Below are positions 53,047-62,202 of a stretch of 64,000 nucleotides of DNA, piece by piece (within the stretch, counting starts at the first letter, position 1; every line of letters begins with the position of its first letter). Below the pieces are notes generated by a model that was given only the letters and a program-made list of their open reading frames with translations, ran no database searches and was not told the origin of the DNA. The position numbers and the translations under genes were made by a program. This stretch comes from Rhizobiaceae bacterium (lineage in GTDB: Bacteria; Pseudomonadota; Alphaproteobacteria; Rhizobiales; Rhizobiaceae), in contig JAHBYV010000013.1 in NCBI GenBank assembly GCA_019635795.1, positions 38,617 to 102,616 of the forward strand. Reading direction: 5' to 3'.

Positions 53047-54198
53047 CTATTTCACAATCAGATCGAGATCATGCCTTGAAAGCGGTCTCGGAGCGCCCTC
53101 TGTGGTCAGGTAGGTGCGCCCCAGTGTCATGGCCGTTTCTGATTCCGAATCCATGATGATCATGTGCGCGAACAAGGCCATATCGGGCGCGATGGGTTCC
53201 GGGTTCCCCTGATAGAACATCGGCATGTCCATCCAGGATGGCGTGAAACGCGCGCCCAGCGAATAGCCGCAAGCATTGAGCCGGTGCCGCGTAAGACCAT
53301 GGGCTTCGAGGGTGCGCGCGTGGGCGTCAAACGCATCGCCAAACGTGCTGCCGGGAACCATTGCCCGTTCCACTGCAATGAGTGCATCACGCGCGGCCTC
53401 AAACAATTCCTGATGGCGCTTGCTTGCCTTGCCCGTGAGAATGGTGCGCATCATGGCGGCATGATAGTGATTGAAGGCGCCGGCCCATTCCAGCGTCAAT
53501 TGATCGTTTTTGTTCAACTTGCGTCGCCCGGATTTGTAGCGGCACAGAAGGGCATCCGCGCCCGACCCCACGATGAATTCGTTGGCTGGATAATCCCCGC
53601 CTCCGGCAAAAATCGCCCCCTGCATGGCGGCAAGTATCTCACCTTCGTCCGCGCCCTGCCGGATCAGTTTCAGCGCCGCGTCAAAGGCATCGTCAGCAAG
53701 CTCGGCGGCGCGTTCCACCTTGCGAATTTCCGCGGGGCTCTTGAACTGACGCAGACGCGAGACAATGCCAGAGGCATCGACGATCTGGCCAAATGTTTTC
53801 AGTTGCTCGTCGAGAAGCTGGCCGTTGCGTGCGGTCAGTCCATGCGTGTCATATTCCACGCCGATGCGCATTCCCAGCAGATCAAGATCGTTCAGCAAAT
53901 TGCGCAGGTCCATTGCCGGGTTGGCATCTGCCCGGTCTGTCCATACTGTGATGTTGTCGATGATCGATGTATGGCGCGCCTGTCGCAAATCCGCCGAGCG
54001 GGTCAGCAGGTACATCGAGCCATCCGCCTTCACCACAAGGCTTTGGAAAAAGCAGAAGCCGAATGTGTCATAGCCGGTTAGCCAATACATGCTTTCCTGC
54101 GCAAACAGCAAAATGGCATCAAGCTTCTTGTCTGCCATTTCCAGCATAAGACGGTCGCGGCGGGCGTCGTACTCGGCTCTTTCGAAATGCAGCGCCAT
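53047..54198 (-). CDS. M24-fold (creatinase / Xaa-Pro peptidase-like) hydrolase lacking metal ligands
   Basis: A 383-residue pita-bread protein: an N-terminal creatinase-type domain (about 1-150) and a C-terminal M24 domain. The place where metallopeptidases have two Asp ligands reads TLEWAGAFNHYHAAMMRTI, with the second Asp replaced, and the His-ligand loop reads NACGYSLGA. This pattern is that of creatinase and ectoine hydrolase DoeA, which work without metal, so it is probably not a dipeptidase. The true substrate is unknown. The start overlaps the pgeF stop by one base. Confidence 0.85.
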   Translation of the reverse strand: MALHFERAEYDARRDRLMLEMADKKLDAILLFAQESMYWLTGYDTFGFCFFQSLVVKADGSMYLLTRSADLRQARHTSIIDNITVWTDRADANPAMDLRNLLNDLDLLGMRIGVEYDTHGLTARNGQLLDEQLKTFGQIVDASGIVSRLRQFKSPAEIRKVERAAELADDAFDAALKLIRQGADEGEILAAMQGAIFAGGGDYPANEFIVGSGADALLCRYKSGRRKLNKNDQLTLEWAGAFNHYHAAMMRTILTGKASKRHQELFEAARDALIAVERAMVPGSTFGDAFDAHARTLEAHGLTRHRLNACGYSLGARFTPSWMDMPMFYQGNPEPIAPDMALFAHMIIMDSESETAMTLGRTYLTTEGAPRPLSRHDLDLIVK

Positions 54199-54992
54199 CA
54201 ACCTTCCTCCAACACGATTGCCGAGACATGGCGACCATAATCCGGCTCTTGCCGGTGGGTGGAGCGCCGGTAGGAATAGAACAGGGCCTCGTCGCTGTAC
54301 GTGCAAAGATACAGGGCGTCCGCCTGCACTCCAGCTTTCGTCAGACGATCTACAGTATAGGAGTTCAGGTCGAACATGAAATGCCCGGCCTTTGCAGAGG
54401 CCGAAAAATAGGCTTCGTTGTCGCTGTCCTGCGCCAGAAATCGTTCCACGAATTCCGGCCCGACCTCATAATTCGCCTTGCTGATAGAAGGGCCGAGCGA
54501 TGCGCGGATCGCTTCGCGCCTGGCTCCCAGCGACACCATTGTGTCGATTGTGTTTTCCAGAACGCCGGTCAGTGCGCCTTTCCAGCCAGCATGCGCTGCA
54601 CCGACAATCCCCGCGTGAGGCTCCGCGAAAAGCACCGGGCCGCAATCAGCGCTCGAAGCGCCAACGGCAATGCCGGGTCTATCAGTCACCAGAGCATCGA
54701 CCTTCGGACGTTCGCCGGAGAAAGGTTCCCGCACAACAAGAACATCCGGCGAATGAACCTGATAGGCCGTCAGCAAAGCCTCAGGCTGTACGCCCATCCA
54801 TCTGGCAACGCGCGCGCGGTTTTCGCGCACGCTGTCAGGGTTGTCGCTCGACCCGGTGCCGGTGTTGAGGCCTTTATAAATGCCTTCGGAGATGCCGCCT
54901 GTGCGGGTGAAGTAACCGTGCCGGATGCCGGATGTGGAGAGCCCTTCAAGCAGGGGCGAGACGATCGGTTCGGGGATTGTCGTGGTCGTCAT
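54198..54992 (-). CDS. pgeF: Peptidoglycan editing factor PgeF (laccase-domain/YfiH family)
   Basis: A 264-residue YfiH-type protein. The zinc-site residues are in SSADCGPVLFAEP (Cys) and GIVGAAHAGWKGALTG (His). Characterised members hydrolyse wrongly incorporated UDP-MurNAc-L-Ser-type intermediates; older records call it polyphenol oxidase. It ends one base into the M24 gene. The MidA-type gene lies 87 bases upstream on the same strand. Confidence 0.93.
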   Translation of the reverse strand: MTTTTIPEPIVSPLLEGLSTSGIRHGYFTRTGGISEGIYKGLNTGTGSSDNPDSVRENRARVARWMGVQPEALLTAYQVHSPDVLVVREPFSGERPKVDALVTDRPGIAVGASSADCGPVLFAEPHAGIVGAAHAGWKGALTGVLENTIDTMVSLGARREAIRASLGPSISKANYEVGPEFVERFLAQDSDNEAYFSASAKAGHFMFDLNSYTVDRLTKAGVQADALYLCTYSDEALFYSYRRSTHRQEPDYGRHVSAIVLEEG

Positions 54993-55079
54993 GCCGCGTG
55001 TTGTGGTCCGTGCTTGCCTTGTCCGTCAAGGCAAGATTGCGGCTGGATCATCAATTTTAGCTGTCCGATTGTGGACAAA

Positions 55080-56159
55080 TCACTGGAAAGGGGCGGGTAC
55101 GCGGCTCGACGAACTGAAGGCTAACACCTTGAACAGGTTGCCCATTTCGTTCGGTCCTGCAAGCCTTTCAACTGCGGCGCTGAGCTTTTCGCGCTCTTGC
55201 GCAGAAGCATTGGCTCCAAGGCTGCCAGCGCGTTCCAGAAGCCCCAGCCCAAGCAGGAATTCGCCTTGTGTCGTGAGGTGAGGAATGAGACCAGCCGCCC
55301 GCACAACGTCGGCAAGAGCTGCAAAATCCACATGGGTGGTAAGGTCAGCGCGCCCGGGGTTCGCCAGCGGGTCGTCATGGCGATGGTTCATCACAGCTTG
55401 CAGCGTGTCGCCAAGACCAGATTCGAGATGGCCATAGTCGAAAAACAATGCCGCCCCGCCTTGTATGGCTATGCGTTCGGCAATCTGCTGCATCAACGCA
55501 GCACGTGCGGGCGCGGCTTCGAATATTGCGCCTTCCGGAGCTTGTAATGAACCCGCGGGAAGCAACGTTGGATCGATGGTGCCCGGACCTGCAACAAATT
55601 GCAGTTCTTCCGCTTCATCGAGTCCGATGCAACGTTCGCGCCAGCCCTGCGCGGTTCGAATATATTGGCGAACCGGTATGGCGTCGAATAGTTCATTGCC
55701 GACAATGAGCAGGGGGCCATCCGGCAATTCCGAAAATGCGCCGTGCCATCGCATATCTGACGCGGCATCGCCAAGGGTCTTTTGCTGTACGGACGTCAGG
55801 CGGGGGCTGGCCTCAATCATGTGAACTGAGTTTTCCGCCAGAAAGCCGGGGATGAGCTTTGGGACGGTGCGAAGCATGTCTTTCATGAGTGTGCCGCGAC
55901 CCGGTCCAATTTCGGCGAGAATGCCGCCCCGCGTTTCGCCTAGGTCACGCCAGACGCTTGCCGCCCAAACACCCACAAGCTCGCCGAACATCTGGCTGAT
56001 CTCTGGCGCGGTTATGAAATCGCCCGCTGCGCCGAAAGGTTGGCGAGTGGTGTAATATCCGTGTTGGGGGTCAAACAGGGACAGGGACATGAAATCGCTG
56101 ACCGACATTGGCCCGGAAGCACGGATCAACCCAGCAATCTTCTCACGCAGCGGGTTCAT
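55080..56159 (-). CDS. SAM-dependent methyltransferase, MidA/NDUFAF7 (DUF185) family
   Basis: A 359-residue methyltransferase. It has [16 protein letters not shown] near residue 23, the SAM site [28 protein letters not shown] and [12 protein letters not shown]. The mitochondrial homologue NDUFAF7 dimethylates an arginine in complex I, and the bacterial role is probably related. The ATG at 56159 lies in a four-base overlap with lgt; the longer frame to 56516 overlaps lgt and is rejected. Confidence 0.92.
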   Translation of the reverse strand: MNPLREKIAGLIRASGPMSVSDFMSLSLFDPQHGYYTTRQPFGAAGDFITAPEISQMFGELVGVWAASVWRDLGETRGGILAEIGPGRGTLMKDMLRTVPKLIPGFLAENSVHMIEASPRLTSVQQKTLGDAASDMRWHGAFSELPDGPLLIVGNELFDAIPVRQYIRTAQGWRERCIGLDEAEELQFVAGPGTIDPTLLPAGSLQAPEGAIFEAAPARAALMQQIAERIAIQGGAALFFDYGHLESGLGDTLQAVMNHRHDDPLANPGRADLTTHVDFAALADVVRAAGLIPHLTTQGEFLLGLGLLERAGSLGANASAQEREKLSAAVERLAGPNEMGNLFKVLAFSSSSRVPAPFQ

Positions 56160-56992
56160 GCCGAGGTGTGGACATTTGCGCGGCGTGCCGAAAGCATCAG
56201 GAAGAGCCCGACAAGTACAAGCGGCGCTGAAAGCACCATTCCCATTGTGAGCCAGCCGCCTGCGATATAGCCGATCTGTATGTCCGGCTCGCGGAAAAAC
56301 TCGACGAAGATTCGCGCGCAGCCATAGCCTGCCACAAATGCACCCGCCACAAACCCAGGCGTTGCCAGCTTCAGTCGCGAATGGGTGAGAAGTCTCAGCA
56401 CTGCGAACAGCAGGAAGCCTTCCAGACAGGCTTCGTACAACTGGCTTGGATGGCGGGCGACTTCTCCGCCGGTGGGGAAGATGACGGCCCAAGGCACTTC
56501 GGTTGGCCGACCCCACAGTTCTGAGTTGATGAAATTGGTGCAGCGAACAAGGCCGATGCCGATTGTGGCGGAAGGTGCAATCACGTCAAACAAACTCAGC
56601 ACCGGTAAACGGCGCTTCCACGCGAAGAGCGAAATCGCAATCAACACACCAAGAAACCCGCCGTGGAACGACATGCCGCCTTGCCAAACGGCAAAAATAT
56701 CGAGTGGATTTGCCAGATAGCGAGCTAAATCGTAGAACAGAATATAGCCAATGCGTCCGCCAAGCACGATTCCCATCGCGGCCCACACCAACAGGTCGTC
56801 AATATCGGCAACCTTTATCGGCGTGTTTCCATTCGGCCAAAGGCGTGAATTCGACACAAGGCGTTTTGCATACCACCAGCCAAACAGTATGCCGACGACA
56901 TATCCAAGCCCGTACCAGTGTATCGCAAGCGGCCCGATCTGCACGATCACCGGATCAATGTTTGGGAAGGGCAGGTAAGCGGGAATCAGCAT
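56156..56992 (-). CDS. lgt: Prolipoprotein diacylglyceryl transferase
   Basis: A 278-residue, seven-helix inner-membrane enzyme that attaches diacylglycerol to lipobox cysteines. Essential motifs present are [20 protein letters not shown], the Lgt signature [15 protein letters not shown] and [28 protein letters not shown] at 56992 is the family start. The upstream frame to 57070 has no support. It is coupled to the MidA-type gene downstream. Confidence 0.97.
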   Translation of the reverse strand: MLIPAYLPFPNIDPVIVQIGPLAIHWYGLGYVVGILFGWWYAKRLVSNSRLWPNGNTPIKVADIDDLLVWAAMGIVLGGRIGYILFYDLARYLANPLDIFAVWQGGMSFHGGFLGVLIAISLFAWKRRLPVLSLFDVIAPSATIGIGLVRCTNFINSELWGRPTEVPWAVIFPTGGEVARHPSQLYEACLEGFLLFAVLRLLTHSRLKLATPGFVAGAFVAGYGCARIFVEFFREPDIQIGYIAGGWLTMGMVLSAPLVLVGLFLMLSARRANVHTSA

Positions 56993-57074
56993 GGCGCCTC
57001 GATATGCAGGATGACGATCCTTTTGTCTCGCAATAATGCGACAGGCTTTGGGCGAGTGTGAAGATAGCAATATC

Positions 57075-57098
57075 GGTGCGCTTCGGTCTCAGCGCACC
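57075..57098 (-). terminator. Hairpin between lgt and the MBL hydrolase gene
   Basis: GGTGCGC (57075-57081) and GCGCACC (57092-57098) form a perfect 7-bp stem with a ten-base loop. It follows the MBL gene stop by about 28 bases on the minus strand, but without a T-run; on the plus strand ATTTT follows. Likely a transcription end, of modest certainty. Confidence 0.45.
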
Positions 57099-57126
57099 CG
57101 AATTTTAGGTTGGTCTAACCGTGCCG

Positions 57127-57768
57127 CTATACGAGGAACGGATTTGTGCGTCTTTCATCGCCAAAACGACCGCCTGGGCCGTGTCCGCAAATGAAGCCGA
57201 CATCATCGCCAAGCGGCAACAGCTTTTCCTTTATCATGCGAATGAGAGTCTCGTGACTCCCGCCGGGAAGATCGGTGCGCCCGACTGAACCATTGAAAAG
57301 CACATCGCCAACATGTGCAAAACGCGCGGCTTCATTGAATAGCACCACATGTCCCGGCGCATGGCCCGGACAATGCAACACAGCGAAACTATGGTCGCCA
57401 AAGGAAACGACATCGCCCTCTTCAAGAAACCGGTCGGGCTGACAATTCCGCATCCCGCCAGCTCCATATTTCGCGGCCTGCGTTTCGATGTTTGACAGAA
57501 GCGGCGCGTCATCCTTGTGCGGGCCGATTATCTCGATATTGCCAAGCTTTTCCTTCAGCTCCATCGCGCCACCTGCGTGGTCGAGATGGCCGTGGGTGAT
57601 CCAGATGGCCTGAATGTCCAGCCCGTTCTGTTTGATTGCTTCAAAGATGTGGTCAACATCCCCACCGGGATCCACAACGACGCCAATCTTCGTTTCATCA
57701 TCGAACAAAATGGTGCAGTTCTGCTGAAACGGCGTTACCGGGATTATGCCTGCGGAAAGTCGGCCCAT
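57127..57768 (-). CDS. MBL-fold metallo-hydrolase (glyoxalase II-like)
   Basis: A 213-residue metallo-beta-lactamase-fold protein. The metal ligands are in ITHGHLDHAGG, the HCPGHAPGH region, HVGDVLFNGSVGRTDLPGG (Asp in VGD) and the final CGHGPGGRFGDERRTNP. This YcbL-like type is related to glyoxalase II, and a thioester-hydrolase role is inferred. Full length, with its own start at 57768. Confidence 0.92.
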   Translation of the reverse strand: MGRLSAGIIPVTPFQQNCTILFDDETKIGVVVDPGGDVDHIFEAIKQNGLDIQAIWITHGHLDHAGGAMELKEKLGNIEIIGPHKDDAPLLSNIETQAAKYGAGGMRNCQPDRFLEEGDVVSFGDHSFAVLHCPGHAPGHVVLFNEAARFAHVGDVLFNGSVGRTDLPGGSHETLIRMIKEKLLPLGDDVGFICGHGPGGRFGDERRTNPFLV

Positions 57769-57790
57769 AATATCATTCCTTCAAACACGA

Positions 57791-57812
57791 CGGGCGGCCT
57801 CGCAGCCGCCCG
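57791..57812 (-). terminator. Terminator of the small glycine-rich protein gene
   Basis: CGGGCGGC (57791-57798) and GCCGCCCG (57805-57812) form a perfect 8-bp GC stem with a six-base loop. On the minus strand it follows the stop at 57844 by about 31 bases and is followed by TCGTGTTTG, a weak T-tract. Confidence 0.6.
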
Positions 57813-57843
57813 CCTGAATTGATTTCGCCGCGCGTTGCGGACG

Positions 57844-58119
57844 TTACTTGTTCATGGCCTTCATGATCTGGCCGACAATGCCGGTCAGGATCGCGCCACC
57901 GCCTGCGCCGCCGAGAATATTGTTCAGGCTGAGCGCGCCGTCGGAAACCGCCACGGGGTCTGCCCCGCCAAGAATTGTCGCTCCGCCAATGCCGCCAATA
58001 GCGCCACTCAATATCTTTGGCAATTGTCCCATCACCGCCGATGAGATTGCTGCACCAACGGCCTGTCCGCCAAGGATGCCGGTGATGACCTGTACGATGA
58101 TCGGCATCAAAGCTTCCAT
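57844..58119 (-). CDS. Small glycine-rich hydrophobic protein of unknown function
   Basis: A 91-residue protein made of Gly/Ala/Ile-rich hydrophobic segments (IVQVITGILGGQAVGAA, then LSGAIGGIGGATILGG and GAGGGAILTGIVGQIM). Gly-zipper-like spacing suggests membrane insertion or oligomerisation. The ATG at 58119 follows GGAGGGAATGAGCG. No family recognised. It may be related to holin-like or channel-type small proteins, but this is only a resemblance. Confidence 0.7.
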   Translation of the reverse strand: MEALMPIIVQVITGILGGQAVGAAISSAVMGQLPKILSGAIGGIGGATILGGADPVAVSDGALSLNNILGGAGGGAILTGIVGQIMKAMNK

Positions 58120-58305
58120 CGCTCATTCCCTCCACACAAAACCGGCTCTCCGCCGGCGCGGATATCAGACCTTGATTCTTGTGAATGTCAAAGGGTGATA
58201 TACGGGAATTGACTCGATTTATCGGTTTCCGGGCGCGTGATGCTCACCGATTTCAGTGCTGTTTTGGCGGAAAACGTAAAAGAGCCACGGAATAAGTGCC
58301 TCTGC

Positions 58306-58328
58306 GCTTTGAAAAGTTGTTTCAAAGC
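58306..58328. promoter_or_regulatory. Perfect 9-bp inverted repeat upstream of the MarR gene
   Basis: GCTTTGAAA (58306-58314) and TTTCAAAGC (58320-58328) flank AGTTG. It lies 52-74 bases upstream of the MarR gene, roughly at the promoter, and is a strong candidate operator. Confidence 0.6.
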
Positions 58329-58348
58329 CACAATTTATGTCAATGATA

Positions 58349-58358
58349 CTTACGTAAG
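58349..58358. promoter_or_regulatory. Palindrome CTTACGTAAG next to the MarR gene start
   Basis: A perfect 10-bp palindrome centred 26 bases upstream of the MarR ATG. Palindromes overlapping the promoter or transcript start are typical MarR-family autoregulatory sites. Which of this and the 9-bp repeat upstream binds the regulator cannot be told. Confidence 0.5.
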
Positions 58359-58379
58359 AGGAATTTTGCTGGAGACGTG

Positions 58380-58913
58380 ATGTCTGTGCGAAACGGAGCG
58401 CCAAGCGAGGCGCTTAAAGCGGCGATTACCGATGAGGACGGGCTCGACCTGGCGATAATCGAACTGCTGTTCTTCGCCTATCGGGATTTCACGTCGGACC
58501 CCGATCAAATCCTGACAGAATACGGGTATGGGCGCGCCCATCACAGGGTGCTGCACTTTGTCAACCGTATGCCGGGACTGACTGTTGCCGAATTGCTGGA
58601 TGTGTTGAAAATAACCAAGCAGAGCCTTGGTCGTGTGCTCAAGCAGCTTATCGATGGCGGTCATATCGTTCAGGAAAGAGGCCCCAAGGATGGCCGCCAG
58701 CGTGAACTTTATCCGACGCCAAAGGGCAGGGCACTCGCATTGGCTTTGGCCGATCCGCAATCGCGTCGCATTCAGGCTGCACTGGAAAGCTCCGGGGCGA
58801 GTGAACGGCAGGTGGTGGAGCGTTTTCTACAGGCGATGGTCAATCCTGAGTTGCGCGGGCAAATCGACAAACTGCCTGGCAAATTGTCTGGGAGGGCAAA
58901 TGGAAACGGTTGA
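58380..58913 (+). CDS. MarR family regulator (PetP-like)
   Basis: A 177-residue winged-helix regulator. The DNA-binding region reads LTVAELLDVLKITKQSLGRVLKQL and the wing GGHIVQERGPKDGRQRELYPTPKG, each seen in part (ITKQSLGRVLKQL, PKDGRQRELYPT). It overlaps the response-regulator gene by 14 bases. The MarR-plus-response-regulator arrangement matches PetP/PetR of Rhodobacter, which is required for cytochrome bc1 expression. The ATG at 58380 follows GGAG by five bases. Confidence 0.88.
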   Translation: MSVRNGAPSEALKAAITDEDGLDLAIIELLFFAYRDFTSDPDQILTEYGYGRAHHRVLHFVNRMPGLTVAELLDVLKITKQSLGRVLKQLIDGGHIVQERGPKDGRQRELYPTPKGRALALALADPQSRRIQAALESSGASERQVVERFLQAMVNPELRGQIDKLPGKLSGRANGNG

Positions 58914-59622
58914 GCGTAGCGCTTCGGGAGCACAAGCGCCAAGCGATGATGCTCCGCATTTGCTGGTTATCGACGATGACACGCGTATCCGAAACCTGCT
59001 CAAGCAATACCTTTCGGAAAACGGTTTTCGCGTCACGGTTTCCAGCAATGCGGCTGATGCCCGGCGCAAGCTGGAAGGACTGGATTTCGATCTGTTGATT
59101 GTGGACGTCATGATGCCGGGCGAATCCGGTGTCGAGCTGACCGCATCGTTACGCGAAGACAGGAAAGTTCCCATACTGATGCTGACCGCGCTTTCTGAAA
59201 CGGAAAGCCGCATCGCCGGGCTGGAGGCAGGAGCGGATGACTATTTGCCCAAGCCGTTTGACCCGCGCGAACTAATTCTGCGGATCAATAACATATTGCG
59301 GCGCGGCGGCCCGCAGCCGCAACCTAAGGTCGAGCAAGTTGTGTTCGGTCCCTACACGTTCCAGATTGCGCGGCGCGAACTCAAGCGCAGCGGGGAGCCG
59401 CTGAAACTGACCGATCGCGAGCAAGAGATCATGGCGATATTTGCCGAGCGGGCGGGCGAAACGATCCCGCGCCATGAACTCGTCGCAAATGACTCCGAAG
59501 TTGGTGAGCGTACAATTGACGTGCAAATAAACCGGTTGCGGCGCAAGATTGAACGCGATCCCGCGAACCCGGTCTGGCTTCAGACGGTGCGGGGTATCGG
59601 CTACCGGTTAAGTGTCGAGTGA
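58900..59622 (+). CDS. OmpR/PhoB-type response regulator (PetR-like)
   Basis: A 240-residue regulator. The receiver domain has LLVIDDDTRIRNLL (acidic pair), the phosphorylated Asp in LLIVDVMMPGESG, the Thr in LTALSETESR and the Lys in LPKPFDPRE. The C-terminal winged-helix DNA-binding domain has LTDREQEIMAIFAE and VNRLRRKIERDP-like INRLRRKIERDP. Translation from ATG 58900 behind GGGAGGG overlaps the MarR gene by 14 bases; a histidine kinase follows. Confidence 0.92.
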   Translation: METVERSASGAQAPSDDAPHLLVIDDDTRIRNLLKQYLSENGFRVTVSSNAADARRKLEGLDFDLLIVDVMMPGESGVELTASLREDRKVPILMLTALSETESRIAGLEAGADDYLPKPFDPRELILRINNILRRGGPQPQPKVEQVVFGPYTFQIARRELKRSGEPLKLTDREQEIMAIFAERAGETIPRHELVANDSEVGERTIDVQINRLRRKIERDPANPVWLQTVRGIGYRLSVE

Positions 59623-59634
59623 TGAACGGCCCAG

Positions 59635-61038
59635 ATGGCTTCCTCCGATTTCGATAGCGCCCCGCCGGGCGGGTTGTGGGCCGCCCTGTCGAGCGTGCGC
59701 GCGTCTTGGAACCGGTTCTGGCGGCGGATGTCGTTCTATCTGCCGAAGCGGCTGTACGCACGATCACTGCTGATCGTCGTCATGCCGATGATCCTGCTGC
59801 AATCAGTCGTTGCCTACGTCTATATGGATCGATACTGGCGCGCGGTAACAGAGCGCCTTTCTGCTGCCACGGCGCGTGAGCTGGCCGCAATCGTCGATCT
59901 GGTCGAGGCGGAGCCTGCGGGCAGCGATTACAAGGACATTATTGCTATCGCCAACCGGCGTCTTGAATACAATGTTTATGTGCTGCCGCACGAACCGTTG
60001 CCGGCCCCGGGTGGGGTTCCTTTCTTCGATGTGCTTAACGAAACGCTGCACAACGAGATCGCGCAACGCATTTCCTTGCCGTTCTGGATAGATACGGTTG
60101 GAAATTCGCGCACGGTCGAAATGCGTGTGCAGTTTCCTGACAAGGTTCTGCAGGTGTTTGCGCCGCGCAAACAGGCTGCACCGTCCAACACGCACATTTT
60201 CCTTGTCTGGATGGTAGGAACTTCGCTGGTGCTGTTGTTCATCGCGATAACGTTCCTGCGCAATCAGATCAGGCCGATCATCGCATTGACAGAAGCCGCG
60301 GAGAGCTTTGGCCGCGGAAGGCCAGCGCCCCCTGATTTCAGGCCGCGAGGTGCCGAGGAGGTTCGCAGGGCTGGGCTGGCGTTCATCCAGATGCGCGAAC
60401 GCATTGAAAGGCAGATGGAGCAGCGGACCGCAATGCTGAGCGGCGTGAGCCATGACTTGCGCACGATCCTCACGCGGTTTCGCCTGCAACTCGCGCTGGT
60501 TGGGTCGAAGTCAGACCGCGAGGCGCTCAATCAGGACATTGATGCGATGCAATCAATGCTTGAGGGCTATCTCCAGTTTGCGCGTGGAGAGGCGGAGGAA
60601 GAGGAAAGCAGCATATTCGATCTTGAAACCTATCGGGACCGGATCGAAGAAGAGGCCGAACTGCACGGTCGAAAGCTCGAATTCAGTTTGAAGGGTGATC
60701 CGCTCGTGAAGGTGCGTCCGCAGGCGTTTAACCGGCTGTTGGCGAACCTTGTGGGTAACGCCTTCCGTTATGCCAAATCAGTCCGGATGGATGTCGAGCA
60801 TCGCCCCGCAATGCTGATTATCACCATAGATGACGATGGACCTGGCATTCCGCCCGAGCAGAGGGAAGAGGTGTTCAAACCTTTCGTGCGCCTTGAAGGT
60901 GGCCGTAATCTCGATTCCAGCGGGACAGGGCTGGGGCTTGCCATCGCGCGCGACGTTGCTCGAAGCCACGGCGGAGATATTGTGCTGACCGATAGCCCCC
61001 TTGGTGGCCTGCGGGTGATTGTGCGCGTGCCTGCCTAG
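59635..61038 (+). CDS. Sensor histidine kinase (EnvZ-like)
   Basis: A 467-residue inner-membrane kinase. TM1 is at about 43-62 and TM2 at about 190-212, flanking a periplasmic sensor of about 125 residues; a HAMP region follows. The phospho-acceptor His is in SGVSHDLRTILTRF, the N box in LLANLVGNAFRYA, and the ATP lid in DDGPGIPPEQ and GTGLGLAIARDVARSHGG. It is the cognate partner of the response regulator 12 bases upstream. The signal is unknown. Confidence 0.93.
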   Translation: MASSDFDSAPPGGLWAALSSVRASWNRFWRRMSFYLPKRLYARSLLIVVMPMILLQSVVAYVYMDRYWRAVTERLSAATARELAAIVDLVEAEPAGSDYKDIIAIANRRLEYNVYVLPHEPLPAPGGVPFFDVLNETLHNEIAQRISLPFWIDTVGNSRTVEMRVQFPDKVLQVFAPRKQAAPSNTHIFLVWMVGTSLVLLFIAITFLRNQIRPIIALTEAAESFGRGRPAPPDFRPRGAEEVRRAGLAFIQMRERIERQMEQRTAMLSGVSHDLRTILTRFRLQLALVGSKSDREALNQDIDAMQSMLEGYLQFARGEAEEEESSIFDLETYRDRIEEEAELHGRKLEFSLKGDPLVKVRPQAFNRLLANLVGNAFRYAKSVRMDVEHRPAMLIITIDDDGPGIPPEQREEVFKPFVRLEGGRNLDSSGTGLGLAIARDVARSHGGDIVLTDSPLGGLRVIVRVPA

Positions 61039-61050
61039 GCCTGCAAAGCT

Positions 61051-61410
61051 TCAGAACAGCCTGCCGCCGTCAGGGACCTTGCGCTCAATGGCGCCCAATA
61101 CCACTTCGCCGTCTTCATCGGGAAAGCCGAGTGTGAGCACTTCGGACAGGAACTTGCCAATTTGGCGCGGCGGGAAATTTACGACTGCAAACACCTGCCT
61201 GCCCACCAGCGTTTCGGGTGAATAGTGCCTGGTAATCTGCGCTGATGACCGCTTGACGCCGATCTGCGGGCCAAAATCGATACGCAGCTTAATCGCTGGC
61301 TTGCGCGCTTCGGGGTATGGCTCGGCTTCGATGATCGTGCCCGCGCGAATGTCGACCTTGTCGAAGTCGTCGAATGTGATTTGAGCTTTCGGCTCGCTGG
61401 CGTGTGACAT
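61051..61410 (-). CDS. csaA: tRNA-binding protein CsaA
   Basis: A 119-residue OB-fold protein of the CsaA/EMAPII-like tRNA-binding domain family: [17 protein letters not shown] at the N-terminus, then [32 protein letters not shown] in part ([23 protein letters not shown]) and VLTLGF. CsaA binds tRNA and has chaperone-like activity. [10 protein letters not shown] at 61410 starts one base after the YbjN gene stop, so the two are coupled. Confidence 0.93.
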   Translation of the reverse strand: MSHASEPKAQITFDDFDKVDIRAGTIIEAEPYPEARKPAIKLRIDFGPQIGVKRSSAQITRHYSPETLVGRQVFAVVNFPPRQIGKFLSEVLTLGFPDEDGEVVLGAIERKVPDGGRLF

Positions 61411-61411
61411 G

Positions 61412-61912
61412 TCAGGCAGAACCGGCGGTCTCGAACAGAACATGCGAAAGCGCCTCGCGCGCGCTGGTGCCGGACCAAACAACGAACTGGAATGCCTGGA
61501 AATAGCACTCGCAAGCCTCCAGCGCGCTCGAAAGCAGAACCTCAACCTGACGGCTTGTTGGCTCTGCGCCGCCGCAAAGAAGCAGCGACTGCCGGAACAT
61601 GATCGCGCCTTCCTGTTCCCAGAGGTCGAAATGTCCGAGAAGCAATTGCTCGTTTATGAGCGACAATAGCCGCATTACTTCGGTCACCCGGTTCTCCGGA
61701 ACCTTCAGGTCGAATGCGCAGGCCAGATGCAGCGCCTCGAAATCTTCCATCCATGAAAAGGAGGCATGATAATCCGACCAATTGCCGATAACCGAGATGG
61801 AAATCTCGTCGTCACCGGCCCTCTCGAATGCCCAGTCGTTATTCTGCGCGACCTGTTCAATCACATCCACCGGATGGGCTTCACGCGAGATTTCAATTTC
61901 AATAAGTTCCAT
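61412..61912 (-). CDS. YbjN domain protein
   Basis: A 166-residue protein with the YbjN fold: [39 protein letters not shown] in part ([17 protein letters not shown]), [17 protein letters not shown] and the C-terminal [15 protein letters not shown]. Related folds are type III secretion chaperone-like, and YbjN itself affects stress tolerance; the role here is unknown. It starts at [14 protein letters not shown] and precedes csaA. Confidence 0.9.
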   Translation of the reverse strand: MELIEIEISREAHPVDVIEQVAQNNDWAFERAGDDEISISVIGNWSDYHASFSWMEDFEALHLACAFDLKVPENRVTEVMRLLSLINEQLLLGHFDLWEQEGAIMFRQSLLLCGGAEPTSRQVEVLLSSALEACECYFQAFQFVVWSGTSAREALSHVLFETAGSA

Positions 61913-62202
61913 ATGCCACTTCCGCACCGGAAACGCGTGAAGCGCTCCGGCAACCCCGTTGCCGATCAAATGTAAGAGACCCACCCGACGCCAACGCGGT
62001 ACACGGCGCCGCCACTCGACCCGAGGCGTCAAAGCCGCTCCGAATCATTGAATAAATTCAGTCTATTGATGCGCAGATTCAGCGCTAGCCCCATTTCGTG
62101 AATGGGTGTGGAAAGAGCCTGCGAAAAAGATTCAGGCTACAGCGCTAAGCGATTCAGGAAATAGGCTTTTTTTCAGCCGGGCACTGTGGACAAAATTTTT
62201 AA

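Noticed and set aside
55080-56516. A fusion of the MidA-type methyltransferase with an N-terminal extension
   Set aside because: The extra 119 codons overlap lgt, carry no similarity, and the ATGA overlap at 56159 is the normal start.
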